Source of the DNA: Candidatus Competibacter phosphatis
Lineage (GTDB): Bacteria > Pseudomonadota > Gammaproteobacteria > Competibacterales > Competibacteraceae
Length of the DNA: 51,510 bases
Direction: 5' to 3'
Assembly: GCF_012939995.1 (NCBI RefSeq)
Contig: NZ_SPMZ01000003.1
Location: forward strand, 1 to 51,510
The notes below the pieces were generated by a model. It was not told where the DNA came from, searched no databases, and saw nothing but the letters and a program-made list of their open reading frames with translations. Positions 1 to 10,263 of the stretch are shown here, one piece after another (the stretch's first letter is position 1; every line of letters begins with the position of its first letter). A program made the position numbers and the translations under genes.

Positions 1-146
1 GCATTGCAGGCGACCGGAATGCTGGCATTCGGTTGCGCCCCTAACCGTTCCGCCACCCGCACCAGTCGTCGATTCCAACCGGGCATCACCCAAATCCCGC
101 TCCCCCCACGTTCCGCCGCCGCCCAACCCACCTCCACCGTCTCCAT
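1..146 (-). pseudogene. N-terminal fragment of a Tn5/IS4-type transposase, frameshifted and cut by the window edge
   Basis: The minus strand from an ATG at 146 reads METVEVGWAAAE, shifts frame to WGERDLGDARL, then shifts back to NRRLVRVAERLGAQPNASIP. This is the layout of the N-terminal DNA-binding domain of Tn5-like IS4-family transposases (LGDaRl..RLv.la..la..P..SiP.ac). An AAGGTGAAG ribosome site precedes the ATG. Two compensating one-base shifts are needed within about 50 bases; the second is an extra G in a GG pair. The catalytic DDE domain would lie outside the window. It could be an intact element spoiled by sequencing errors or a true relic; the terminal inverted repeat was not identified. 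Confidence 0.6.
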
Positions 147-236
147 GATTCTTCACCTTGTGCCGCTTGTTCGCTCCCTCAAAATGGAGGCCGCTACCCT
201 CGCTATCAAGATCTGTGTAATGGATAGGTTGATGCC

Positions 237-523
237 ATGGAGCAAAAAAAGAGGGCAATATCAGAATCCATTGTCCATGCCTGGTTATGAATATCGTATG
301 TGCGAAAAAACTGTACGATATCACTAAGAAACTGATCGGTGGAGACTCACTGAGCTATGCACAACAACTTGGCTGGAGATCAAGATATTGTGCGGACATG
401 CGTGACCGAAAATTGTTGGGGCCTGAAGAGTATATGGCTATACCGGAACCCTATCGCTTGTGGATTTGGCCTGAAGATGTGCAAAAATCCATAGCGGCAC
501 TTAATCTCGTACCAGCATGTTAG
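237..523 (+). CDS. small protein of unknown function, interrupted by two probable homopolymer errors
   Basis: Uncorrected, only the last 78 codons (from 287) form an open frame. Removing one A from the seven-A run at 244-250 and one from the six-A run at 305-310 gives a continuous 94-residue protein starting MEQKRGQYQNPLSMPGYEYR and ending NLVPAC. It is rich in Tyr, Trp and charged residues and has no signal peptide or membrane segment. I do not recognise the family. The segment is more AT-rich than the genes that follow and lies between a transposase remnant and another orphan gene, so horizontal origin is plausible. A toxin C-terminal tip or a toxin/immunity partner is possible, but nothing in the sequence proves it. 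Confidence 0.45.
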
Positions 524-617
524 AACGGAATGATATGGTTTCTACGAGGGACTCAAAGAAAATGGATGATGTGGAGTTGATGTTTTTGTCACGAAGTGCC
601 TGCGATCATGAGGTGGT

Positions 618-1208
618 ATGGGTGTCATCATCATGGGCTACTCGATATCCTGGGTCACGGTAAAAAGGAAAGCTCCCGAGATCTTGCTTCAAAAGCTTGG
701 GCTTTTGCGTACAGGGGTAATGGCCGATTATGGACAGGAACCATATACGGGCCGTACATTGCCGAGCGGATGGTTTCTTTTGGTGTTCAATCGATGCGAG
801 CACAAATTCATAAAACCAAGGTCGCTGTCTGCACTGTCAAGCAACTGTGATCTTGTTGCCTGCTCTGTGGAAGAGCATGTGATGGTAAGCACTTCGGAGT
901 TCTGGCGCGACGGCCAGCAAATTTGGCGCATCGAACACGACGCGCAAGAAAGCATCGACCACCTCAGCAGCTTTGGTGCTTTGCCAGATGGCTACGCCAC
1001 AATCCAAAGACAGTGCGCGGAGATGCAAGAACAAGCCGGCGGCAACCATACTGACGTCGATGCCTTTTTCGACATACCATTGCAAACGGCAAAAAGCATG
1101 GTCGGATTCAAGCACGACGACGATGATGGACTCGGAAATGACAGTTTCGAAGTATTCAAAACCCAATCATCTTCGTCGCAAATCAAAGCGTGGTGGAAAC
1201 TATGGTGA
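618..1208 (+). CDS. conserved hypothetical protein, possibly immunity-type
   Basis: An open frame of 196 codons, cytosolic in appearance with no signal or membrane segment. Notable stretches are MGYSISWVTVKRK near the start, YGQEPYTGRTLPSGW, the central VACSVEEHVMVSTSEFWRDG with IWRIEHDAQESIDHL, and a late FDIPLQTAKSMVGFKHDDDD. The style resembles small proteobacterial hypothetical proteins sometimes found beside polymorphic toxins, but I cannot name a family. The start is uncertain: 618 has an AGGTGG one base upstream, whereas the Met at 633 gives a more natural N-terminus. The last 15 or so residues are low-complexity (QSSSSQIKAWWKLW) and may reflect a late frameshift. Base composition is lower in GC than the gene at 1324. 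Confidence 0.6.
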   Translation: MGVIIMGYSISWVTVKRKAPEILLQKLGLLRTGVMADYGQEPYTGRTLPSGWFLLVFNRCEHKFIKPRSLSALSSNCDLVACSVEEHVMVSTSEFWRDGQQIWRIEHDAQESIDHLSSFGALPDGYATIQRQCAEMQEQAGGNHTDVDAFFDIPLQTAKSMVGFKHDDDDGLGNDSFEVFKTQSSSSQIKAWWKLW

Positions 1209-1323
1209 CACCCAACACTTCCAGCCATCATCGACGCCAATGCCGATGCCGTTATTACCCGGCAACGGATTCGAAAAGTATCCGGTTCCCGGAATCGGCC
1301 ATGGTGCCGCGGTTGATGAGAGT

Positions 1324-4300
1324 TCAAACGGACAACCAGCGCGCGACGAACTCGTCTTCCGGCAACGGCCGGCCGAAATAATAGCCCTGAGCGTGGGAAC
1401 AGCCCTCGCGCAGCAGGAAAGCCGCCTGCGCTTCGGTTTCGACGCCCTCGGCGATCACCGATAGCCCCAGGTTCTTGGCCAGCATGATGATGGCGCGGAT
1501 GATGGCTTCGTTGTTGGCGTCACGGCCGATGTCCGCCACGAAGGATCGATCGATTTTGAGTCGTTGAATCGGTAGACGCTTCAGATACATCAGCGAGGAA
1601 TAGCCGGTACCGAAATCGTCCACCGCCAAATGGACGCCGAGAGCACGGAGATCTTCGAGAAAACGAAACGCATCCTCGGCCTTGATGATGAACGACTCGG
1701 TAATTTCCATTTCCAGACATTCGGGCGGCAATCCGTTTTCGGCGAGGACCGCCTCGATCAGACCGGTCATATCACCGCATTCGAATTGCCGGATCGAAAA
1801 ATTGACGGAAATGCTGTCGATGCGATAACCGGCCGCGTGCCACGCTTGCAGTTTCGCGCAGGATTTCCGCAGCACCCACTCTCCCAGCGTGACGATGAAG
1901 CCGGTTTCCTCGGCGAGGGGAATGAATTTTCCGGGCGGAATCAGGCCCAGTATTGGGTGGTTCCAGCGGACCAGCGCTTCGGCGCCGATCAATGTGCCGT
2001 GGGCCATGTCCACCTGCGGTTGAAAATGGACGAGCAACTCGTCGTTTTTCACCGAACGCCGCAGCATCGCTTCCAGATGCAAGCGGTCGAGAGCGTGAGC
2101 GGTCATTTCCTTGGCGTACCGGTGGTAGTTATTCCGGCCCTTGGCCTTGGCTTCATACATGGCGGCGTCGGCGTTTTTCACCAACTCGTCGCAATCCTGG
2201 CCGTCGGCTGGGTAATAGCTGATGCCAATGCTGGCGGAGATATGGATTTCGTGTTCCGCGAGGAAAAACGCTTTTTCGAAGACGGCCAACAGCTTGCAAG
2301 CCACCATGGTGGCATCCTGATTGCCGCCGAGATCCTCGATCAGCAGGATGAACTCATCGCCGCCCAGCCGTGCCAGCGTGTCGCAGGCGCGAATCGTCTT
2401 ACGTAATTCCTCGGCCACCATTTTCAGTAGTTGATCGCCAAGCTGATGGCCCAAGGTATCGTTGATATTCTTGAAGTGGTCCAGATCGATGAACAGCACG
2501 GCCAGGCGGGTATTGTGGCGGGCCGCGTGCAGAATGCCCTGAGTCAGGCGGTCGTTGAACAGGATCCGGTTCGGTAGTTCGGTCAACGGATCGTGATGGG
2601 CGAGGAAAATGAGTTGCCGCTCGAAGTCCTTGATTGCCGTGATGTCGGTGAAAACGCCGACATAGTGGGTGACGCAACCGGCCTGGTCCTTCACCGCGCT
2701 GATGGAGAGCAGTTCAGGGTATACCTCGCCGTTCTTGCGGCGATTCCAGATCTCGCCGTGCCATTTACCCTCCTGTTCGAGTGCCTGCCATATCTCTTGG
2801 AAAAACGCCGCGTCGTGCCGGCCGGACTGGATGAGATTGGGTTTCTGACCGAGCGCTTCCTCGGCGGAATAACCGGTGATCTCGCTGAACGCCGGATTGA
2901 TCGCCAAAATGACTTGATCGGGATCGGTGATCACGATCCCCTCGGCGGCGCTTTCGAACACGCTCGTCACCAGCCGCAGCCGCTCGCGTCCTTGCTTTTG
3001 CGCGGTCAGGTCGCTGTAGATCCAGACACTCCCTTCCTGGGGTTGGCTCGAATCCAGCGCCCGGCCGCTCAGGCAACCCCAGAACAGGCCGCTGTCCTTG
3101 CGTTTCAGCCACAGTTCCTCCACATAAGTCTCGCCATGCGCCAGGGCACTGTAGGCGCGTTCGCCGGTCGCCCGGAAATCCTCTTCGGTCGGATACAGGA
3201 TTCGAGTCGAATGGCCGATCATTTCGCCTTCCGCGTAGCCGAACAGCTCCTCGAAACGGCGATTGCACTGGATGATCACGCGCTGCCTGAGCAGCACGAT
3301 GCCGACCAGGGCGTTGTCGAGAATGGCTTCCTGTTGCGCCAGTAGGGATTTGAGGCGCGCTTCATCCTGCTTGCGTTGGGTAATGTCGCGGACGACCGAT
3401 AGCACCACCCGCCCTTCGGCCAGCATGATGCTGCTTGACATCACCTCGACCTCGATCGGGGAACCGTCCACCCGCAGATAGCGTTGCTCCATGAGGGGCA
3501 ATGTGATCGGTTGGTCGGAGCTCCGTAACGTCCGCAAGCGTTGCGCCACCGCCTCGTGATAATCGGGGTGAATCCACTCCGTCCACGGTAAGCCCAACGG
3601 TAGTTGTCCGCCTTCGGCACCTAACAGGCGTAGCGCGGAACGATTGGCCATCGTCATGACGCCGTCGCGATGCACAAAAATGGCGTCCGGTGTTAAATCC
3701 AGCAACATGCGATAGCGCTGTTCACTGCCCAGTAGGGATTGCGCGGCCGTCTTACGGTCGTCGATATCGCGTGCCACCATCACCAAGCGCCGCGCATTGC
3801 CAATCTGGGCGGCGTGGACGCTGGTCTCGATCCAGAACTGGCAACCGCCGGTGTCTTGGGCACGGCATTCGAAGCACTGCGGCTCGTTGTGTTCGAAGGC
3901 GCGCACTAGCCGGTCGCGTACCTCATGCTGGGTGGGTTCGTCCTCCGTGCAAAGGGCGCTAAAGCTCAGACACCGAAAAGCGCTTCGGCCATGGCCGAAC
4001 ATGTCGCTCGCGCCGCTGTTGGCATACAGGATCTCTCCGGTTTGGCCGTCCTGGAGGAATACGGCATCGTTGAGCGAATCGACGATAGCCTCGAATCGTT
4101 CTTCATTTTCGTAGAGCGCCAGTTCCGCCGACTTGAATTCGGTGATATCCCAGACAATGGCGATGATGCCGACCCCGGCATCTTGCTGAAACGCTTGCCC
4201 GCGTACCATGTACCACACCGTGCCGCCATCATCCGAGTCGGGGCTGCGAAACTCGGCCAAGAACCGTCCGCGCGCCGTGCCCGCCTGCTTGATGATTCTC

Positions 4301-5595
4301 GTCACTCGCTCGCTATCCTCCCGGCACATCAGCGCTAGTAGATCGGTGGCAACCGGTTCCTCCTCCGTGACCGACCACTCGAAGAACCGCATCCGGGCGG
4401 CGTCCAGTGCGATTTGCAGGCGGGCATGGTGTGCGCGCAATAAATCCTCGTGCGTGCGAAGCCGGGCCTGAAGCTGGTTGAAGCTGTCGATGAGCTGGCC
4501 GATTTCGTTGCGTGTCCGCACCGGCAGCGGTTCCAGGGGGCGTTCGCCGCGAGTCATCTCGCCCAGCGCGGCGGTGGCGTCCCGCAGCGGTTTCAGCCAT
4601 CGGCCGGTTACCCACACGGCCAGCAGCGGCACGGCCAAGGACAGGATCAGCGCCGCGCCCAGGATGGTGTTTTGAATGGTCCGCACCGGTGCGAACGCTT
4701 CGGCGGTCGGCAGTACTCCCACGGCCAACCAGCCGGTCGTGGGAATGCGGCGACTGGAGGAGAGTTCCTCGACACCCCGGGAGCTGACCGCGATGCCGGA
4801 ATCTTCATGGCCCGCCATATGGCGATCATGCATCCGGTTGATGCCGGGCGCGGGGATCGGTTGGAGAACGCGGGTCGGGTCAGTCGCCGCCACGAATCGC
4901 CTGTTTTTGGGATCGATGATCAGAATGCTGCCGTGCTTGCCGCCGTAGATCCCGATAATCCGGCTGATGAAGCTGGCGACATCAAGGTTGGTGATGCCCA
5001 TCAATATCCCCACCGTTTGCCCGGAGGTCGCCACGACCGGCGCGGCGACGGTCACCGACGGACGCATGGAGGGTGTGCCCGTCAGCAGCGTGCTGACGAC
5101 CGGTTCGCCCCGTGCCAGCACGGTGGCGACATCGTTGCGGTCGGCGAGGCTCCGGCCGACCCGGCCGGGCACGACCGGCGCGTCGGCCAATACGACGCCG
5201 CCGGCATCGAGCGCGAGCAGACCGCCGTTGAACAGCGCGGCGATGGCTGGGTGGTCTTGCAGAAAGGCCTTCAGTTGCGCCGGCGAAGCATAGGGATCTC
5301 GTTTACCGGCTGCTTGAGCCAGATCGTTGATCGACTGAAGGCGAAGATGGATTTCCTGGTCAAGGCTTTCCCCGATCACCGAAACGGCCGCAAGCTGATG
5401 GGCAGCCAGGAGGTGTTCCAGATGATGTTTAAGGGAATAATCGGCAAAAAGAGCCAACCCCCAGATGACTGCGAGCAACAGCGCCAGCACGAACAGCGGG
5501 AATTTGAAGGCGAGGCTCAGGCGATGCGGTGCGAGCGTCGAATTTCGGCCGAGAAGACCTGGTTGAGTTCCATGTTGCATACGGATTTGTCTCAA
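1324..5595 (-). CDS. membrane-bound dCACHE-HAMP-PAS-GGDEF-EAL signalling protein
   Basis: A 1423-residue c-di-GMP enzyme. Residues 29-52 form a first membrane helix, about 55-300 a periplasmic double-CACHE sensor, 307-331 a second helix and about 331-383 HAMP. Roughly five PAS/PAC units follow between 395 and 990, with PAC-style endings such as VVRDITQRKQ and VFTDITAIKD. The GGDEF motif at 1078-1082 is intact, as is EAL at 1206-1208 with the downstream DDFGTGYSSL loop, so both diguanylate cyclase and phosphodiesterase activity are possible in principle; which dominates cannot be read from sequence. ATG at 5595 is used; Met6 is an alternative. It lies 64 bp downstream of the DUF3592 gene on the same strand and may share its transcript. 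Confidence 0.95.
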   Translation of the reverse strand: MRQIRMQHGTQPGLLGRNSTLAPHRLSLAFKFPLFVLALLLAVIWGLALFADYSLKHHLEHLLAAHQLAAVSVIGESLDQEIHLRLQSINDLAQAAGKRDPYASPAQLKAFLQDHPAIAALFNGGLLALDAGGVVLADAPVVPGRVGRSLADRNDVATVLARGEPVVSTLLTGTPSMRPSVTVAAPVVATSGQTVGILMGITNLDVASFISRIIGIYGGKHGSILIIDPKNRRFVAATDPTRVLQPIPAPGINRMHDRHMAGHEDSGIAVSSRGVEELSSSRRIPTTGWLAVGVLPTAEAFAPVRTIQNTILGAALILSLAVPLLAVWVTGRWLKPLRDATAALGEMTRGERPLEPLPVRTRNEIGQLIDSFNQLQARLRTHEDLLRAHHARLQIALDAARMRFFEWSVTEEEPVATDLLALMCREDSERVTRIIKQAGTARGRFLAEFRSPDSDDGGTVWYMVRGQAFQQDAGVGIIAIVWDITEFKSAELALYENEERFEAIVDSLNDAVFLQDGQTGEILYANSGASDMFGHGRSAFRCLSFSALCTEDEPTQHEVRDRLVRAFEHNEPQCFECRAQDTGGCQFWIETSVHAAQIGNARRLVMVARDIDDRKTAAQSLLGSEQRYRMLLDLTPDAIFVHRDGVMTMANRSALRLLGAEGGQLPLGLPWTEWIHPDYHEAVAQRLRTLRSSDQPITLPLMEQRYLRVDGSPIEVEVMSSSIMLAEGRVVLSVVRDITQRKQDEARLKSLLAQQEAILDNALVGIVLLRQRVIIQCNRRFEELFGYAEGEMIGHSTRILYPTEEDFRATGERAYSALAHGETYVEELWLKRKDSGLFWGCLSGRALDSSQPQEGSVWIYSDLTAQKQGRERLRLVTSVFESAAEGIVITDPDQVILAINPAFSEITGYSAEEALGQKPNLIQSGRHDAAFFQEIWQALEQEGKWHGEIWNRRKNGEVYPELLSISAVKDQAGCVTHYVGVFTDITAIKDFERQLIFLAHHDPLTELPNRILFNDRLTQGILHAARHNTRLAVLFIDLDHFKNINDTLGHQLGDQLLKMVAEELRKTIRACDTLARLGGDEFILLIEDLGGNQDATMVACKLLAVFEKAFFLAEHEIHISASIGISYYPADGQDCDELVKNADAAMYEAKAKGRNNYHRYAKEMTAHALDRLHLEAMLRRSVKNDELLVHFQPQVDMAHGTLIGAEALVRWNHPILGLIPPGKFIPLAEETGFIVTLGEWVLRKSCAKLQAWHAAGYRIDSISVNFSIRQFECGDMTGLIEAVLAENGLPPECLEMEITESFIIKAEDAFRFLEDLRALGVHLAVDDFGTGYSSLMYLKRLPIQRLKIDRSFVADIGRDANNEAIIRAIIMLAKNLGLSVIAEGVETEAQAAFLLREGCSHAQGYYFGRPLPEDEFVARWLSV

Positions 5596-5659
5596 CCCAA
5601 GTTAATGAATACAAAGCATTCTAAGTTATTTCAGTGTGATTTTCAGGGTTGACGGCCGG

Positions 5660-6784
5660 TTATTCGGCAGAGGTCGCCCAGACGCGAAACGCCCGTCGTT
5701 GCCTGAGGAACTCCCAAACCGCCGCCACGCCGATCAGCGCCAGCAACCCGAGCAACCCGAGCGACAGCAGCATCTCTCGCCACGCCGCTGCCAACAGCGG
5801 TTCGCACGCCTCGGCGCGACCGGGTTCCAGCACGCCGCGGGTCGGATCGGTCGGATCGTAACGGACCTCGATCCGCGTTCCGGTCGGATACGGGGTCAGC
5901 CGCGTTTCCGCCGCTTGCTTTTCCAGGCTGGGCGGCTGACAGAAACTCAGGTGGTCGCCGCGATAGGCGGTTCCCGCCACCACGTACTCGAACTCGATTC
6001 GCGCCCGATAGCCGGTCACCGAAGTCTTTCCCCGGGGAATCCGCAGGGTGACCACCGAAGCGTCGCGCACCGTACCCGTCGTTGGCGGCCAGTTTTCGCT
6101 GGCCACGGCGAATCGCCGGGCCTGGTCGAGCCGTTGATATTCCCGATAGTCGCCGGCCGCCAGCACCGCCAGCACCACCATTCCGAGTACGATCAGGCCC
6201 AATGCCGCCGCCGTCATCCATGTCGTCTGGCGACGGTAGCTGTCCAGAGCGACCAGCTTGCCCAGCAAGGTGTCGCCATTGTCTTGAAGCGCGACCAGTT
6301 CCTGACCAGGCTCCAACTGGGCGCAATACAACTGGACCGTCAGTTCGGGCCGCGACGCGCGATCCCAACGTTGGACCGGGTCGAGTAGCGCAAAAATCGG
6401 CCCGATCGACGGTGGTCTGGTTCGTGTTTCGGGCTGCACCGCCACCAGTGTCCCGACACGGTTGGCCAAGCCGGTCGGCGCCAGCCGGGCGTTCATCGGC
6501 GCACTTTCCCGCAGTACCCGGTCGGCCGCGCTCAGGCGCCGCGTTTGCCGGCGTTCCAGATGCCACAGCAAACCACCCACCAGCGCCATGGTCGGTAACA
6601 TCACCAGACCCGCAACCGCAAAAATCAGCAGGTTGACCATATCGCGGTGGGTCAGGGCGACGGTCATCATGAATACCAGAACGCCGGCCATGACCATGAA
6701 GAACAACAAACCCAGCAAACGCAGGCGGCGGCGGTTCGCGGCGGCCAGTTTTTGCAGGCTGGGATGCGGGGGGATTGCACTCAC
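5660..6784 (-). CDS. DUF3592 domain membrane protein
   Basis: A 374-residue protein with four hydrophobic segments: two near the N-terminus (about 20-45 and 50-72), one near 193-215 and one near 335-355. Between the last two is a DUF3592-type beta domain: GTVRDASVV, then YRARIEFEYVVAGTAYRGD, then the characteristic YPTGTRIEVRYDPTDPTRG. The domain's biochemical function is not known; the layout places it outside the cytoplasm. The gene starts 36 bp after the stop of the srfB-like gene, on the same strand, which suggests one operon and perhaps assistance to SrfB. No srfA or srfC partner is visible here. Confidence 0.85.
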   Translation of the reverse strand: MSAIPPHPSLQKLAAANRRRLRLLGLLFFMVMAGVLVFMMTVALTHRDMVNLLIFAVAGLVMLPTMALVGGLLWHLERRQTRRLSAADRVLRESAPMNARLAPTGLANRVGTLVAVQPETRTRPPSIGPIFALLDPVQRWDRASRPELTVQLYCAQLEPGQELVALQDNGDTLLGKLVALDSYRRQTTWMTAAALGLIVLGMVVLAVLAAGDYREYQRLDQARRFAVASENWPPTTGTVRDASVVTLRIPRGKTSVTGYRARIEFEYVVAGTAYRGDHLSFCQPPSLEKQAAETRLTPYPTGTRIEVRYDPTDPTRGVLEPGRAEACEPLLAAAWREMLLSLGLLGLLALIGVAAVWEFLRQRRAFRVWATSAE

Positions 6785-6820
6785 GAGGGTCGTGACTCCG
6801 GGGGGTGATGGAGCGAGCGA

Positions 6821-9747
6821 TCAATGACGCGGCGCGTCGCCGGTCCGCGCGGAAATCGAGAAGATGCCGGTATCCAGCCAGTAGCCGTATTCGTCCTTGA
6901 GGGTTTGCAGTTTCAACAGCACCACGCCGCTCGGTTGCTGGTTGCCGGCGGCGTCGCTCACGTCGAGCACCTTGAAATCCAGATCGACGTTCTCGTCGGT
7001 GGAGCGTTCCAGCGTCACCTTGAGCGGCAGCGCCTTGGAGCGGGCATCCTGCGGGTGGGCGAAGGTGATCCGGTACAGGGGAGAAGCCGGCCAGCGCTCG
7101 ACGTTCAGTTGCCGAAACCCCAGGAACACCGGCGCGTAGAAATCGAAGGTCGCTTCCGGTAGCCGGGTCTTGCGATCCTCCAGCTCCAGATTGGCGAACA
7201 GCACGTTCTCCTGCTTGAGCCGACCGGTCTGCTCCAACACACCGATGAAGCGGGCGGTGGACTTCATGCCCAGATCGCGGCTGCGCAGATTGAACTTGTA
7301 CAACTGTCCTTCCGACAGCGCGCACACCATGGCCCCGACCGCCGCCGTGGTTTTGGGGTCGGTCAGTCGACCGCCGACCGAGCGGAACGGATACCAGTCA
7401 CCAACCCGGTAGGCGTGCAGGCTGACGATGCGGTCCGGCGGCGCCGGCAGCTTGGCCAGAATCGCCGCCCGCACCGCCGGCAGCCGGCAGGGTCGCCCGG
7501 AAATCAGCAGGTAGTCGCAATCGTACAGATGGACCACTTCGCACAGATCGCTGAGCACCTGACCGAGAATGCGGCGCACGGTGGTGTCTAGCGCCAGCAT
7601 GGTGGTGGCGATCGCCACTTCGGCCAATTGGAAGTTTTGACCGCCGGCGGCGCGCACCGCTTCCTCCAGAAACGCCACCACCTGTTCGTGCGGTCCGCCG
7701 CCCGGCGGGTAGACGTCGGCCAGTTTCAGGGTCAACGCTTCGTTGCTGGTGCTGAGATCGGTATTTTCGTAGCGGTGCAGCAGTTCCAGCGCCAAGGGCA
7801 ACGCGACCTGATTGGCGAACTGGCGGCGCAGGGTGCGGTCACGCTCGGCCTGATCGCCGCGATTGGCGCCCAGCAGCCGCGCCAGCAGTTCCTCGGGGTT
7901 GGCCGCGCCGCTGTGGCGAATCGCCTCCAGCAGCGCCGGCAGCACGTTGCGCTCGATCAGTCCGCACAACACGTCGTCGCCGGCGATGTTGAAGCCCTCG
8001 CGAAACTCCTGGGTGGGCTTGACCGCCGTGCCACCTTCCAACTGGTAGGTGGTGATGATGAGGTCGGTAGTGCCACCGCCGATGTCGATGCTGGCCAGCC
8101 GCAGGCAGGGCGCCTCGCCATAGCTTTCCCGCACCCGCCCGAACACCTGGAAGAACAGCGCGGCGTCGCCCTGGAAATTGTGCTTGATCTCGTTGTAGAG
8201 GAACACGATCTGGGTGCCGGTCGCCTCGTCCCATTGCAGGAACGGTTCCGGCGCTTGATCCTCTTCCAATCCCAATGCCCGCCAGGTCAAGCGGATCGCC
8301 GTATTGACCCGGCGGGCGAATAGCTTGCGTTCGGCCAGCGGCATGGCGGTGGGCAGGGTCAGGATCGCCCGTCGCAGACGGCGCGGGGCGTCGGAATAGG
8401 CCCGTTCGTAGCGGCGGCCAGGCGAGTTGATCTGCACGAAGGCTTGCAGCAGCACCTCGGCCACGAAAAAGCTCATCAGCGCGCCGCGCGAGAATAAGGC
8501 GGTCACCGCCGGCGGCTCGCCGGGCGTCAGTTCCTCGCCGTCCTCGCGCAATTGGCCGACGAACGGGCCGGTGGTGACCGGGCCGCTGTCGCCGCCGACT
8601 CCGTCCGGTCCGGGGTTGAAGCGCCAGGCGTGATGGCGGGGGTCGGTGTCCCACAGATAGCGCTTGGGGCTGGACAGGCCGGTGTTGCCTTCGGTGCCGT
8701 GGCTGAAATAGGACAGCGCCTGCGCCTCGAAGCCAACCCGCGTCACCGTCGGCCAGAGGAAGGCGCTGCGCCCGCTGCGCCGCGACAGCTTTTCGTCGCC
8801 GAACCCGCCGCGCACAAATTCGACCCGACTGGGGAACGGTTCGTCGTAGACCTGCTCCGGTTGGCTCAGGTCGCGCAATTCCAGGCGGTAGCTGTCGTTC
8901 ATGTCCACCGGATCGTCGCCGCTGCTTTCCATCAGCATGCCGCAGGTGCGGGAATTGCCGATATCCAGCACCAGATCCACGTCCACCGGCCGGTTGAGCC
9001 GGGCGGTCGGCTCGCTGTCCACGAAGGTGAAGCGCAGCCGTGGCGGCCGCACCGCTCGTTGCAGCAAGGTCAGCACGGTGAGCCAGGCGGCCGGCGCGTC
9101 CGGGCTAGCGCGCAACTCGGTTTCGTCCACCCGGCGCGGGGCGCGGCGGCGCCGCTCGTAGGCGTAAAACCGCTGATGCAGCCATTCGCGCACCCATTCC
9201 TGTTCCAGAAACCAGCCGGTGTCGGCCTCGGCGTCGCTCAGGGCGAATTCCTCGCCGGACTGCATGTCCAGCGGACTGGGAGCGAGATAGGGCCGGCCTT
9301 CGCGGGTCGGCAGTAACTGGGTATCGAACGCCAGGGTGACGCGATGGGTATTGCCGTCGGCGTCGGGGGTCGGCAGCTCCAGCAGCCGCGCCCGCGCCCA
9401 GTTGACCGGTCCCTTGTCGAACAGATGGTGACCGTCGGGGTGGGGCTCGCGGATGCGCGGGAACGGCAGCGGCAGCCAGACGCCGTCGAACAGCGCGGCG
9501 GCTTGGCAGCGTTGAAGGAAAAGACTTGTTCCGGTTGGGCGGTCCGGCCGTCTTGGGTGACGAACTGGCCGCTGGCATCGTCGGCATACAGCGCGGTCAG
9601 CAGCGGGCGGCCGTCGGCGCCGGCTTCGGTCAGAAACGCCCGCGACACCCGGGTTTCGTTGAGATTGAAACCGAAATCCAGAAATTGGATGGCGGTATTG
9701 GGTATCAGATTGATCAGCGGGCCGTAATTCTTGAGCTTCGCCAGCAT
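6821..9747 (-). CDS. srfB: SrfB family protein (putative virulence factor), one frameshift
   Basis: Across the shift this encodes about 975 residues, the usual SrfB length. The N-terminus MLAKLKNYGPLINLIPNTAI (start 9747, AAGGTGGG upstream) continues with IQFLDFGF. Near 9505 the frame must change; the new frame reads AALFDGVWLPLPFPRIREP and runs on to the stop at 6821. Family hallmarks are VDLVLDIGNSRTCGMLMESS, an actin/Hsp70-like phosphate loop, and IDIGGGTTDLIITTY, a second nucleotide-binding loop. SrfB is an ASKHA-fold protein first described as SsrB-regulated in Salmonella; its function is unknown and it is common in environmental bacteria. The shift looks like a missing base in an A pair, consistent with sequence error elsewhere in the window. 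It appears to head an operon with the DUF3592 gene. Confidence 0.88.
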
Positions 9748-10263
9748 GGTTCCCACCTTCGCGCTGCGTTTTCCGTCGGGATCGGTTGCCGCCATTTTAG
9801 CTGCATTTTCGCGTTCTCCCCGGAAAAGGTGGGCGGAGGAGGCCATCGGCACCGCTGGCCGGTGAATCGAGTTGACCCGACAGGCGACATCGTTGAATAA
9901 CGGTCGCCATCGTGCCAAGCGCCAACAACGCCTGACCGCTTCGGTGTCGTTCGGGACATGCCCATGGATTCCTAACGATTTGTTACGCGCGGTTGAAGCC
10001 ACTGAAACCGACCAGAACACGCGATGGACGTATACTGCCCTCGTAGTCCCATGCCCGAGATTGTGAGGTCTCGGGCATGGGACCAATGTGTGGACCAGCC
10101 CGACGGTAGGGGAGGGGAAAGCAGACTGCATAAGATACGGCCTTGATTCGATCGAGTATGGCGCGGCGCTGCCCACGATCACGGTGGACTTGCATCGTCA
10201 GCGTGCGGTTGAGGAAGCCGAGGTGAACTGAAAGAGCGAAACCGGAAGTTAAGGGGAATCATT
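9748..10263. other. intergenic region between divergent srfB and glucokinase genes
   Basis: These 516 bp must carry the promoters of both divergent genes. Open frames crossing it lack coding character. The only strong structure is the perfect inverted repeat at 10046-10083. A TATACT at 10031-10036 is a possible -10 but has no convincing -35 at the right distance. Confidence 0.5.
10046..10083. repeat. perfect 15-bp inverted repeat with 8-nt loop
   Basis: The arms GTCCCATGCCCGAGA (10046-10060) and TCTCGGGCATGGGAC (10069-10083) are exact reverse complements around TTGTGAGG. There is no T-tract on either strand. It sits about 180 bp upstream of the glucokinase start and 300 bp upstream of srfB. 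It could be a large operator, an RNA hairpin in a leader, or a solitary REP-like repeat. Confidence 0.8.

Noticed and set aside
4450..5652. 400-codon plus-strand frame antisense to the GGDEF-EAL gene
   Set aside because: Composition is Arg/Gln/Gly-rich shadow sequence over a well-supported sensor domain.
5643..7325. 560-codon minus-strand open frame across DUF3592 and the end of srfB
   Set aside because: It is out of frame with two well-supported genes and is dominated by Arg, Gly and Ala, typical of a shadow frame in GC-rich DNA.
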